DNA of 64,000 nucleotides from Bradyrhizobium sp. Ghvi (GTDB taxonomy: Bacteria; Pseudomonadota; Alphaproteobacteria; Rhizobiales; Xanthobacteraceae): positions 372,001-436,000 of the forward strand of contig NZ_FOVU01000005.1 in assembly GCF_900115265.1 (NCBI RefSeq). The letters are read 5' to 3'. Each line of letters starts with the position of its first letter. Positions within the stretch are counted from its first letter, which is position 1. Below are positions 33,842-41,317 of the stretch, piece after piece. Under the pieces are notes generated by a model. That model was not told where the DNA came from and searched no databases. It worked only from the letters and a program-made list of their open reading frames with translations. The position numbers and the translations under genes are program-made.

Positions 33842-34384
33842 ATGCACGCACGCGCTGACGCTGCCGATACGGCCCCGAACTGGCCAGACGATATTTTCGC
33901 AACCTTGCAACGTTTCGACGTCCGGCAGGTGGCTTACGTGCCGGATGCCGGCCATGCGAAGCTGATCCACCGCGTGCTGGGCTCCTCCACGATGCGCGGC
34001 ATTCCGCTAACGACGGAAGAGGAGGGGGTGGCGCTGCTCGCCGGCGCCTGGGCCGGTGGCCAGCGCGGCGTCTTGCTGATGCAATCGAGCGGCGTCGGCA
34101 ATTGCATCAACATGCTGTCGCTGATCCCGGTCCTGCGTTTTCCGTTCCTCACGCTCATCACCATGCGCGGCGAGTGGGGCGAGTTCAATCCGTGGCAGGT
34201 GCCGATGGGCTCGACCACGCAGGGCGTGCTCGAGCTCTCAGGCGTCAAGGTGCTGCGCGCCTCGAACGCGGCCGAGGTGCCGGCGGTGCTGGAAGCGGCT
34301 GCGGCGCAGGCCTACAACGCCCTCACGCCCACCGCCGTCCTGCTGTCGCAGCGTCTGATCGGCGCCAAGGTTTTCACCAAATGA
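33842..34384 (+). CDS. Sulfopyruvate/phosphonopyruvate decarboxylase-like alpha subunit (ThDP pyrimidine domain)
   Basis: A 180-residue protein equal to the pyrimidine-binding domain of a thiamine-diphosphate decarboxylase. It has VAYVPDAGHAKLIH, the catalytic-Glu motif TTEEEGVALLAGAWAGG (about residues 58-74), MQSSGVGNCIN and FPFLTLITMRGEWGE. The length and motif order match the alpha subunit of sulfopyruvate decarboxylase (ComD) and the N-terminal part of phosphonopyruvate decarboxylase. The beta half is the next gene, overlapping by ATGA. The real 2-oxoacid substrate is unknown; no phosphonate or coenzyme M genes are around. Confidence 0.8.
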   Translation: MHARADAADTAPNWPDDIFATLQRFDVRQVAYVPDAGHAKLIHRVLGSSTMRGIPLTTEEEGVALLAGAWAGGQRGVLLMQSSGVGNCINMLSLIPVLRFPFLTLITMRGEWGEFNPWQVPMGSTTQGVLELSGVKVLRASNAAEVPAVLEAAAAQAYNALTPTAVLLSQRLIGAKVFTK

Positions 34385-34971
34385 GCAAGGCCAATCTCCT
34401 CGACCGCCGCCAGGTTGTCTCCGTGCTGCTTGCGAACCGCGGGGACGTCGTTGCGATCGGCGGCCTAGGGGCCTCGACCAACGACATTACCGCCGCCGGC
34501 GACCACGCCCGCAACTTCTATCTCTGGGGCGGCATGGGCGGCGCGGCGATGATCGGCCTCGGGCTCGCGCTGGCGCAGCCGAATCTGCCGGTGCTGGTCA
34601 TCACCGGCGACGGCGAGATGCTGATGGGCATGGGCAGCCTTGCCACCGTCGGCCTTCAAAAGCCGTCCAACCTCTCGATCGCTGTGCTCGACAACGAGGC
34701 CTATGGTGAGACCGGCGGCCAGACCAGCCACACCTCTGCCGGTGTCGACCTCGTCGGCGTTGCCAGGGCCTGTGGCATCAAGGACAGCCGGGCGATCTCG
34801 ACGATGGCCGAGGTGGAGGCCTTCGCCAAAGCCGTCCAGGACGTCTCGGCGGGCCCGCGATTTGCCGATGTGAAGATCGACAGCGCCAATCTGGAGCGGA
34901 TCTTGCCGACCCGGGACGGGACTTACATCCTCAACCGGATCCGGGGGGACCTCGGCTTTCAGCCTATCTAG
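34381..34971 (+). CDS. Sulfopyruvate/phosphonopyruvate decarboxylase-like beta subunit (ThDP diphosphate domain)
   Basis: A 196-residue protein with the ThDP motif: GDGEMLMGMGSLATVG begins the site and LDNEAYGETGGQ ends it with the metal-ligand Asn. YLWGGMGGAAMIGLGLAL precedes as in the family. It corresponds to the beta subunit (ComE) of sulfopyruvate decarboxylase-like enzymes. Start ATG 34381 overlaps the alpha stop by four bases, as expected for subunits made in equal amount. Alpha and beta together form one active site. The product could be an aldehyde taken up by an aldehyde dehydrogenase; no such gene is adjacent. Confidence 0.82.
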   Translation: MSKANLLDRRQVVSVLLANRGDVVAIGGLGASTNDITAAGDHARNFYLWGGMGGAAMIGLGLALAQPNLPVLVITGDGEMLMGMGSLATVGLQKPSNLSIAVLDNEAYGETGGQTSHTSAGVDLVGVARACGIKDSRAISTMAEVEAFAKAVQDVSAGPRFADVKIDSANLERILPTRDGTYILNRIRGDLGFQPI

Positions 34972-35070
34972 GTCGCCGCGGTCCTGCTCGCAGGCCGTGT
35001 AGGTGAGGCCTATTTCCACTGATTTTACAACGCACTCAGGTTGCGATGCAGCATAGTGCTTGACTTTCGC

Positions 35071-35094
35071 GCTAGTGAGTGCTTACTCACTAGC
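35071..35094. promoter_or_regulatory. Palindromic TetR operator abutting the regulator start
   Basis: GCTAGTGAGT (35071-35080) and ACTCACTAGC (35085-35094) are perfect inverted arms around GCTT. TTGACT at 35060-35065 is a good -35, placing the -10 region inside the palindrome. The last base touches ATG 35095. This is the expected place for autorepression by the TetR protein encoded directly downstream. Confidence 0.8.
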
Positions 35095-35796
35095 ATGAGC
35101 TCATTGCGTATGACGAGCGACCTGAGGCGTCAATTGATCCTCGGTGCCGCGAAACGCTGCTTTGCCCGACACGGGTATAACGGCACCACGACCAAGAGCG
35201 TGGCGGCCGCGGCTGCCATTTCCGAGGCGCTGCTGTTCAAGCACTTCCCGTCCAAGGCGGCGCTCTACGCCGAAATCCTCAGCGACGAATGCGAAGCAGA
35301 CCCGGCGCTGACCGAGCTTCTCGAGCGGGAGCCGTCGACGGCTACCTTAGTTGAGCTGATCCGCGGCATGGTCGAGCATTTCCTGCTGATTGCCGACGGC
35401 CCCGATCAGGAGGAGGCGCAGCGCCTTCGACTGATGGCCACCAGTCATCTGGATGACGGCGAGTTCGCGCGTTTGCTGTATGCCAAGATCGAGACGCTGA
35501 TCGGCCCGATCTTCGTCGCCTCGCTCGAGCGCGCCGTCGCCGCCGGCGATGCGCGGGCCTGTGGCAATGAACCGCTCAACCTGTTCTGGTTTGCGCATCA
35601 TACGATGATGACAGCTGCGCTGACCAGGCTGCCCTCGGTGCCGTGTCTTGCCTATGGCGGGCCGAACGATCTCGAGCGGCAGCTTTGTGAGTTTCTCCTC
35701 AGAGGCATCGGACTTAACGACGCCGCAATTGCTTCGCATCTGGGCCGCGATCAGGCCGCTCGTGCTGGCAAGACGGCGATTGCAGAAAGCGTATGA
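35095..35796 (+). CDS. TetR/AcrR-family repressor of the RND efflux operon
   Basis: The 233-residue repressor has a TetR helix-turn-helix: RRQLILGAAKRCFARHGYNG, TTKSVAAAAAISEALLFKHF and PSKAALYAEIL. The C-terminal part is a ligand domain without recognised family. It starts probably at ATG 35095, directly after the palindrome; ATG 35110 (MTSDLRR) is the alternative. Neither has a clear ribosome binding site, so a leaderless or nearly leaderless mRNA is possible. Its stop overlaps the adaptor start (ATGA), giving an operon of regulator, adaptor and pump, as seen for self-regulated drug efflux systems. Confidence 0.85.
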   Translation: MSSLRMTSDLRRQLILGAAKRCFARHGYNGTTTKSVAAAAAISEALLFKHFPSKAALYAEILSDECEADPALTELLEREPSTATLVELIRGMVEHFLLIADGPDQEEAQRLRLMATSHLDDGEFARLLYAKIETLIGPIFVASLERAVAAGDARACGNEPLNLFWFAHHTMMTAALTRLPSVPCLAYGGPNDLERQLCEFLLRGIGLNDAAIASHLGRDQAARAGKTAIAESV

Positions 35797-36992
35797 CAAT
35801 GAACATCGTAACCGAACACAAGATTTCGGGCGAACCAATCGACAGCAAGGCTCCCAAGCGTCCGGTCCGGCCGGTGCTTTGGCTCGTCATCGTCGGCACG
35901 CTCCTGGGCGCGCTCGTTGGCGGTCTCGTCTGGTTCAATTATTTCCGCGGCCAGATGATCAAGCAGTTCTTCGCGAACAACAAGCCGCCGCCGACCTTGG
36001 TCAGCGCAGCGGAAGCGAAGTCCGAGGTGGTGCCGAACCTGCTCACCGCGGTCGGCGGTCTCGCCGCCGTGCACCAGGTCGACGTCACCGCCGACGTCAA
36101 CGGCCGTGTCACCGAGATCAAGTTCGAGCCGGGCACGCATGTCGAGGCCGGCACGCCGCTGGTGCAGCTGTTCGACGCGCCGGAGCAGGGCGACCTCGCC
36201 AATTACAAGGCGCAGGCCACAGTGGCGCAGCTTTCGCTGGATCGCGCCAAGCAGCTGGCCTCGCGCCAGTTCGGCCCGCAGGCAACCGTCGACCAGGCGC
36301 AGGCCGCGTACGACCAGGCGCTGGCCGGCATCGCCAAGACCGAAGCGCTGATCTCGCAGAAGCTGGTGCGTGCGCCGTTCTCGGGCGAGCTCGGCGTCCG
36401 CAAGGTCGAGGTCGGCCAGTATCTGACGGCCGGCACGGCGATCGTTTCGTTGACCGATCTGTCGGAGCTGTGGGCCAACTTCACGGTGACAGAAAAGGAC
36501 TCCGGAAGCCTCAAGGTCGGCCAACCGGTCCGGCTGAAGGTCGACGCTTATCCGGGCCGTACCTTCGACGGCAAGATCACGACGATCGAGCCGCAGATCG
36601 CGACCGATACTCGCAACATCCGCGTCCAGGCGACGATCGCCAATCCGGAGAAGATCCTGAAGCCCGGTATGTTCGTGACCACCACCGTGGTGCTGCCGGA
36701 CAAGCCGGCCACGATCACCGTTCCGGAGACGGCGGTCGACTACACGCTGTACGGCGACTCGGTATTCGTGATCACCGAGAAGAAGGAAGCGGACGGCAAG
36801 ACAAGCCTGAGCGCGGTGCGCACGTTCGTGCAGACCGGTAACCGCGTCAATGGTCGCGTCGAGATCATCAAGGGCATCAAGGCGGGCGACAAGGTCGTCG
36901 CCGTCGGCCAGCTCAAGCTGCAGTCGGGCGCTGCCGTTGCGATTTCGACCGACCCGGCTCCGCAGATTCCGGCGCAGCCGCCGCGCTACTGA
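35793..36992 (+). CDS. RND efflux periplasmic adaptor (membrane fusion protein)
   Basis: A 399-residue membrane fusion protein. The N-terminal anchor is at residues 27-50 (VLWLVIVGTLLGALVGGLVW). The barrel-sandwich domain includes VDVTADVNGRVTEIKFEPGTHVEAGTPLVQLFD, seen in pieces at about residues 91-130, with an alpha-hairpin of about 60 residues and then LVRAPFSGELGVRKVEVGQYL. The late ETAVDYTLYGDSVFVI strand is in the membrane-proximal domain. It links the inner-membrane pump to an outer-membrane channel. It overlaps the TetR stop. There is a hairpin with T-run 12 bases after its stop, before the pump gene. Confidence 0.9.
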   Translation: MTMNIVTEHKISGEPIDSKAPKRPVRPVLWLVIVGTLLGALVGGLVWFNYFRGQMIKQFFANNKPPPTLVSAAEAKSEVVPNLLTAVGGLAAVHQVDVTADVNGRVTEIKFEPGTHVEAGTPLVQLFDAPEQGDLANYKAQATVAQLSLDRAKQLASRQFGPQATVDQAQAAYDQALAGIAKTEALISQKLVRAPFSGELGVRKVEVGQYLTAGTAIVSLTDLSELWANFTVTEKDSGSLKVGQPVRLKVDAYPGRTFDGKITTIEPQIATDTRNIRVQATIANPEKILKPGMFVTTTVVLPDKPATITVPETAVDYTLYGDSVFVITEKKEADGKTSLSAVRTFVQTGNRVNGRVEIIKGIKAGDKVVAVGQLKLQSGAAVAISTDPAPQIPAQPPRY

Positions 36993-37003
36993 GCATACAT
37001 GTG

Positions 37004-37034
37004 CGTGATCCGGCCTGGCCGGATCACGTTTCTT
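37004..37034 (+). terminator. Intercistronic hairpin/attenuator between adaptor and RND pump
   Basis: CGTGATCCGGC (37004-37014) pairs perfectly with GCCGGATCACG (37018-37028) around CTG, followed by TTTCTT. It is 26 bases ahead of the pump start, inside the operon, so it can end part of the transcripts or stabilise the upstream mRNA. Confidence 0.65.
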
Positions 37035-37060
37035 GAGACATAGAAATCGAGATCGCCGCG

Positions 37061-40000
37061 ATGGCCTTTACTGATATTTTCATCAAGCGCCCGGTTCTGT
37101 CGGTCGTTGTCAGCTTGCTGATCCTGCTGATCGGACTGCGCGCGGCGATGGTGCTGCCGATCCGGCAGTATCCGAAACTGTCGAACACGGTCATCAACAT
37201 CACGACCATCTATCCTGGCGCATCCGCGGACCTGATCCAGGGGTTCATTACGACGCCGATCGAGCAGGCCGTCGCCTCCGCCGAGGGCGTGGACTACATC
37301 ACGTCGTCCTCTGTGCTCGGCACCTCGACGATCCAGGTCTACATCAAGCTGAATTTCGACCCGAACCAGGCGCTCACCGAGGTGCTGGCCAAGACGAACT
37401 CGGTCAAATACCTGATCCCGAAGGAGTCCAACGACCCGATCGTCACCAAGACCACGGGCCAGACCACGGCCGTGATGTATCTCGGTTTCTCCTCGGAGGA
37501 GCTGTCGGGCTCGGCGATCTCGGACTATCTGACACGCGTGGTGCAGCCGGTGCTGTCGACCGTCGATGGCGTGGCTTCGGCCGACATCCTGGGCGGTCAG
37601 ACCTTTGCGATGCGACTCTGGCTTGATCCGGTGAAGATGGCCGGCCGCAACGTATCGCCGGCGGACGTTGCCGCCGCGATCACGGCCAACAACTTCCAGT
37701 CTGCGGCCGGCCAGACCAAGGGCTACCTCATCGTCTCGAACATCTCGACGAACACAGGTCTGACCGACGTCAACCAGTTCAAGAAGATGATCGTCAAGGC
37801 CAAGGACGGCGGCTTCGTGCGCATGGAGGACATCGCCACCGTCGAGCTTGCCGCCCAGAGCACGGACGCGAGCGTCGCCTTCAACGGCGAGCATGCAATC
37901 TTCATCGGCGTGCAGGCGACGCCGCAGGGCAACCCACTGACGCTGGTCAAGGGCGTGCGCGCGCTGTTCCCCGAGCTCGAGCGCAACCTGCCGCCGTCGA
38001 TGAAAATGAAGGTCGCCTACGACTCGACCAAATTCATCCAATCCTCGATCGACGAGGTGGAGAAGACGCTGGGCGAAGCCGTGATCATCGTGATTGTGGT
38101 GATCTTCCTGTTCCTGGCTTCGCTCCGCTCGGTCATCATCCCAGTAGTCACCATTCCGCTGTCGATGATCGGCGTCTGCACCTTGATGCTGGCGCTGGGG
38201 TTCAGCTTCAATCTCTTGACGCTGCTTGCGATGGTTCTCGCGATCGGCCTCGTGGTCGACGACGCCATCGTCGTTGTGGAGAACATCCATCGCCATCTGG
38301 AGGAGGGGAAGACGCCGATACAGTCGGCGCTAGAAGGTGCACGAGAAATTGTCGGTCCCGTCATCTCGATGACCATCACGCTCGCCGCCGTGTACGCGCC
38401 GATCGGTTTCCTCGGCGGTCTCACTGGCTCGCTGTTCCGCGAATTCGCCTTCACGCTCGCGGGCTCGGTGATCGTGTCGGGCGTGATCGCGCTGACGCTG
38501 TCGCCGATGATGTGCTCGGTGCTCCTCAAGAACACCGAAGAAGGCCGGTTCGCCAGGCTCGTCAACAGGGTGTTCGGCGCTGTGACGCGTTGGTACGGCC
38601 GCCGGCTCGACCGCTCGCTCGACTACAAGGCCATCACCGGCCTGTTCGCGCTGACGATCCTCGGACTTGTCGGCTTCCTCTACATGCACACCTCGAAAGA
38701 GTTGGCGCCCGAGGAAGACCAGGGCATCGTGTTCGCGGTCACCAAGGCACCAAAATATGCCAATATCGACTATGTCGATTTCTACGGCGACAAGCTCGAC
38801 AAGGCATTCCAGAAATTCCCCGAGACCGACCTGCGTTTCGTGCTCAACGGCATCAACGGCCCGCAGGGCGGTATCGCCGGCATGTTGCTCAAGCCGTGGG
38901 ACGAGCGCAAGCGCTCGTCGATCGCGCTGAAGCCTCTGGTCCAGGCCGAGCTTTCCAAGATCGAGGGCGTGCAGGCCTTCGCGTTCAATCTGCCGCCGCT
39001 GCCGGGCGGGCCGGGCGGATTGCCCGTGCAAATGGTGATCAACTCGACCGCAGGCTTCCAGACCGTCTATGAGCAGATGGAGAAGCTGAAAGACGCAGCG
39101 CGCAAGAGCGGCATGTTCATCGTCTCCGACAGCGACCTCGCCTACAACCAACCGAACGTCGAAGTCACGATCGACCGCACCAAGGCGCAGGATCTTGGCG
39201 TCAATATGCAAAATCTCGGCTCGACGCTCGCGGTTCTGCTCGGCGGCAACTATATCAACCGCTTCAATCTCCAGGGACGTTCGTACCAGGTGATCCCGCA
39301 GGTGCCGCGCAGCGAGCGCCTCTCTCCGGAATCGCTCGGGGGCTATTACGTGGCGACCAACACCGGGCAGCAGCTTCCGCTGTCGACCGTGGTCTCGATC
39401 AAGACGAAGACCGACCCGAATTCGCTGACGCACTACAATCAGCTCAACTCAGCGACGTTCTCGGCCGTGCCGATGCCCGGCGTGACCGTCGGCGCCGCCG
39501 TGGACTTCCTCGAAGGCGAGGCCAAGAAGCTGCCGCAGGGCTTCAGCCACGCCTACCTCGCCGATTCCAGGCAGTACGTGCAGGAAGGCAACCAGCTCGC
39601 GATCACCTTCGGTTTCGCGCTGATCATTATTTTCCTGGTGCTGGCCGCGCAGTTCGAGAGCTTGCGTGACCCGCTCGTGATCATGATCTCGGTGCCGATG
39701 GCGATCGTCGGCGCGTTGATCCCGTTGTTCTTCGGCGCGGCGACCATGAACATCTACACCCAGGTCGGTCTGCTCACCCTGGTCGGCCTGATTACCAAGC
39801 ACGGCATCCTGATGGTGGAGTTCGCCAACGAGCTCCAGGTCAACGAGCGGCTTGATCGCCGCTCGGCCATCGAGATGTCGGCCCGCATCCGGTTGCGGCC
39901 AATCTTGATGACGACGGCTGCGATGGTGACCGGCCTGATCCCGCTGCTGACGGCGTCCGGCGCCGGTGCGGCCAGCCGCTTCTCGATCGGCCTTGTGGTC

Positions 40001-40156
40001 GTCGCCGGCATGTCGATCGGTACGTTGTTCACCCTGTTCGTGCTGCCGGCCGTCTACGTCGTCCTGGCGACCGACCATCGCGCGGCTGCCGATTCCGAGC
40101 GCAACAAGCAGGTCAACGAACTCGACCTCAGTGGCAAGGCATTACGACCCACCTGA
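37061..40156 (+). CDS. RND-family multidrug efflux pump, inner-membrane subunit
   Basis: A 1031-residue proton-driven transporter of the AcrB/MdtB (HAE1) family, of full family length. It starts with FIKRPVLSVVVSLLILLIGL, has the proton-relay pair Asp400/Asp401 in GLVVDDAIVVVENI, the repeat-half motif GLITKHGILMVEFAN, and large periplasmic loops after helices 1 and 7. QYPKLSNTVINITTIYPGAS is the typical first porter stretch. With the adaptor it forms a tripartite pump; no outer-membrane factor gene is in the window, so a shared TolC-like protein must serve. The exported drugs or lipids are not predictable. Confidence 0.93.
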   Translation: MAFTDIFIKRPVLSVVVSLLILLIGLRAAMVLPIRQYPKLSNTVINITTIYPGASADLIQGFITTPIEQAVASAEGVDYITSSSVLGTSTIQVYIKLNFDPNQALTEVLAKTNSVKYLIPKESNDPIVTKTTGQTTAVMYLGFSSEELSGSAISDYLTRVVQPVLSTVDGVASADILGGQTFAMRLWLDPVKMAGRNVSPADVAAAITANNFQSAAGQTKGYLIVSNISTNTGLTDVNQFKKMIVKAKDGGFVRMEDIATVELAAQSTDASVAFNGEHAIFIGVQATPQGNPLTLVKGVRALFPELERNLPPSMKMKVAYDSTKFIQSSIDEVEKTLGEAVIIVIVVIFLFLASLRSVIIPVVTIPLSMIGVCTLMLALGFSFNLLTLLAMVLAIGLVVDDAIVVVENIHRHLEEGKTPIQSALEGAREIVGPVISMTITLAAVYAPIGFLGGLTGSLFREFAFTLAGSVIVSGVIALTLSPMMCSVLLKNTEEGRFARLVNRVFGAVTRWYGRRLDRSLDYKAITGLFALTILGLVGFLYMHTSKELAPEEDQGIVFAVTKAPKYANIDYVDFYGDKLDKAFQKFPETDLRFVLNGINGPQGGIAGMLLKPWDERKRSSIALKPLVQAELSKIEGVQAFAFNLPPLPGGPGGLPVQMVINSTAGFQTVYEQMEKLKDAARKSGMFIVSDSDLAYNQPNVEVTIDRTKAQDLGVNMQNLGSTLAVLLGGNYINRFNLQGRSYQVIPQVPRSERLSPESLGGYYVATNTGQQLPLSTVVSIKTKTDPNSLTHYNQLNSATFSAVPMPGVTVGAAVDFLEGEAKKLPQGFSHAYLADSRQYVQEGNQLAITFGFALIIIFLVLAAQFESLRDPLVIMISVPMAIVGALIPLFFGAATMNIYTQVGLLTLVGLITKHGILMVEFANELQVNERLDRRSAIEMSARIRLRPILMTTAAMVTGLIPLLTASGAGAASRFSIGLVVVAGMSIGTLFTLFVLPAVYVVLATDHRAAADSERNKQVNELDLSGKALRPT

Positions 40157-40180
40157 GATCGTCCGAAGCGAAGATTGCGA

Positions 40181-40214
40181 AGCGGCAATGGCTTTTCGCC
40201 ATTGCCGCTTTTTT
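40181..40214 (+). terminator. Rho-independent terminator of the RND operon
   Basis: AGCGGCAATGGC (40181-40192) and GCCATTGCCGCT (40198-40209) form a perfect 12-bp stem with loop TTTTC, followed by TTTTTT. It is 25 bases after the pump stop and separates this operon from the signalling operon. Confidence 0.92.
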
Positions 40215-40282
40215 CTTGTCCCGTGCTAGACTTGTCCGGCGCGCTATCGCGCCAGTACCGGGAAAATATCAGGGAAGATACG

Positions 40283-41263
40283 ATGAGGCGGCGTGAATTC
40301 CTCGGAGGGCTCGGTTGTGTGTCGCTGTTGGGACCGAGCCCTGCTGCGGCTGAGGGCGGCCGAACGTTCCATCTGGGCACCCTGACTCCGATCACGCCAA
40401 TTACGGACACAAGTCCAGGCGGCAAGATCCTGATCAAGGTTCTCGGCGAGCGCGGTTTCAAGATCGATCAGAACTTGACCTTTGAAGCGCGCGGCGCCCA
40501 AGGCGATGTCGCCAAGCTGCCCGCACTGATTGCCGAGCTGAAGACCAGGAACGTCGATGCAGTGGTGATTGTGGGCTACCCGACGGCAATGGCCGCCAAG
40601 GCGGCTGGCATTGCGACCGTGGCGGCAAGCGGCATCGGTGATCCCGTCGAAACCAAGCTGATCGAGAGCCTGGCGCATCCGGGCGGCCAAATCACGGGGA
40701 TTTCGGACGTCGCGGCAACGCTCAGCGCCAAGCGGCTGTCGTTGCTCAAGGACATGTCACCGAAACTGACCAAGGTCGCAATGCTCTGGAATAAGGACGA
40801 CCTCGGCATGACCACGCGCTATCAGGCTTCCGCGAAGGCGGCCCAGGCGCTCGGCCTCACCGTACAGGCGCTCGGCGTCCGCGAGCCTGACGACTTCGAT
40901 GAGGCGTTCTCGGTGATGAACGGCGATCCCCCGGACGGCATCCTGATGGTGGCCGATGCGCTTACCATTCTCAACCGCAAGCGGGTGTTCGAGTTCGCCG
41001 CCGTCCGGAAGATGCCGGCGATCTACGAAAATGCTGACCTTGCCCGCGACGGCGGACTGATGTCTTACGGAGCGGATGTGCCGGAATCCTTCGAGCGGGC
41101 TGCAGCGCTCGTCGCCCGGATTTTCAACGGAGCCAAACCCGGCGATCTACCGTTCGAGCTGCCGACCCGCTATCCCCTGGTGATCAATCTCAAGACGGCC
41201 AAGGCGACCGGACTGGAAATCCCGCCGACCTTGCTGGCCCTTGCCGACGAGGTCATCGAGTAA
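40283..41263 (+). CDS. ABC_sub_bind (TrpX-like) substrate-binding protein with Tat-like signal
   Basis: A 326-residue exported binding protein. The N-terminus MRRREFLGGLGCVSLLG is a twin-arginine type signal. The mature protein has two lobes with EARGAQGDVAKLPALIAELK, VDAVVIVGYPTAMAAKAA, HPGGQITGISDVAATLSAKR and the later PAIYENADLARDGGLMSYGAD, as in the ABC_sub_bind/TrpX family widespread in Bradyrhizobium. No permease or ATPase is encoded beside it; a sensor kinase gene follows 54 bases later. That suggests the bound ligand is reported to the kinase instead of (or besides) being imported. ATG 40283 follows AGGGAAGATACG; the upstream frame crosses the terminator. Confidence 0.85.
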   Translation: MRRREFLGGLGCVSLLGPSPAAAEGGRTFHLGTLTPITPITDTSPGGKILIKVLGERGFKIDQNLTFEARGAQGDVAKLPALIAELKTRNVDAVVIVGYPTAMAAKAAGIATVAASGIGDPVETKLIESLAHPGGQITGISDVAATLSAKRLSLLKDMSPKLTKVAMLWNKDDLGMTTRYQASAKAAQALGLTVQALGVREPDDFDEAFSVMNGDPPDGILMVADALTILNRKRVFEFAAVRKMPAIYENADLARDGGLMSYGADVPESFERAAALVARIFNGAKPGDLPFELPTRYPLVINLKTAKATGLEIPPTLLALADEVIE

Positions 41264-41317
41264 CCCTGTCCGCTGCGGCGGAAGACAAGGTTCGGCCTTC
41301 TTGCTAGGCTTGAAGGA

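Noticed and set aside
40175..40282. Upstream extension of the TrpX-like binding protein
   Set aside because: It starts inside the strong terminator of the RND operon and would hide the twin-arginine signal; ATG 40283 has a good ribosome site.
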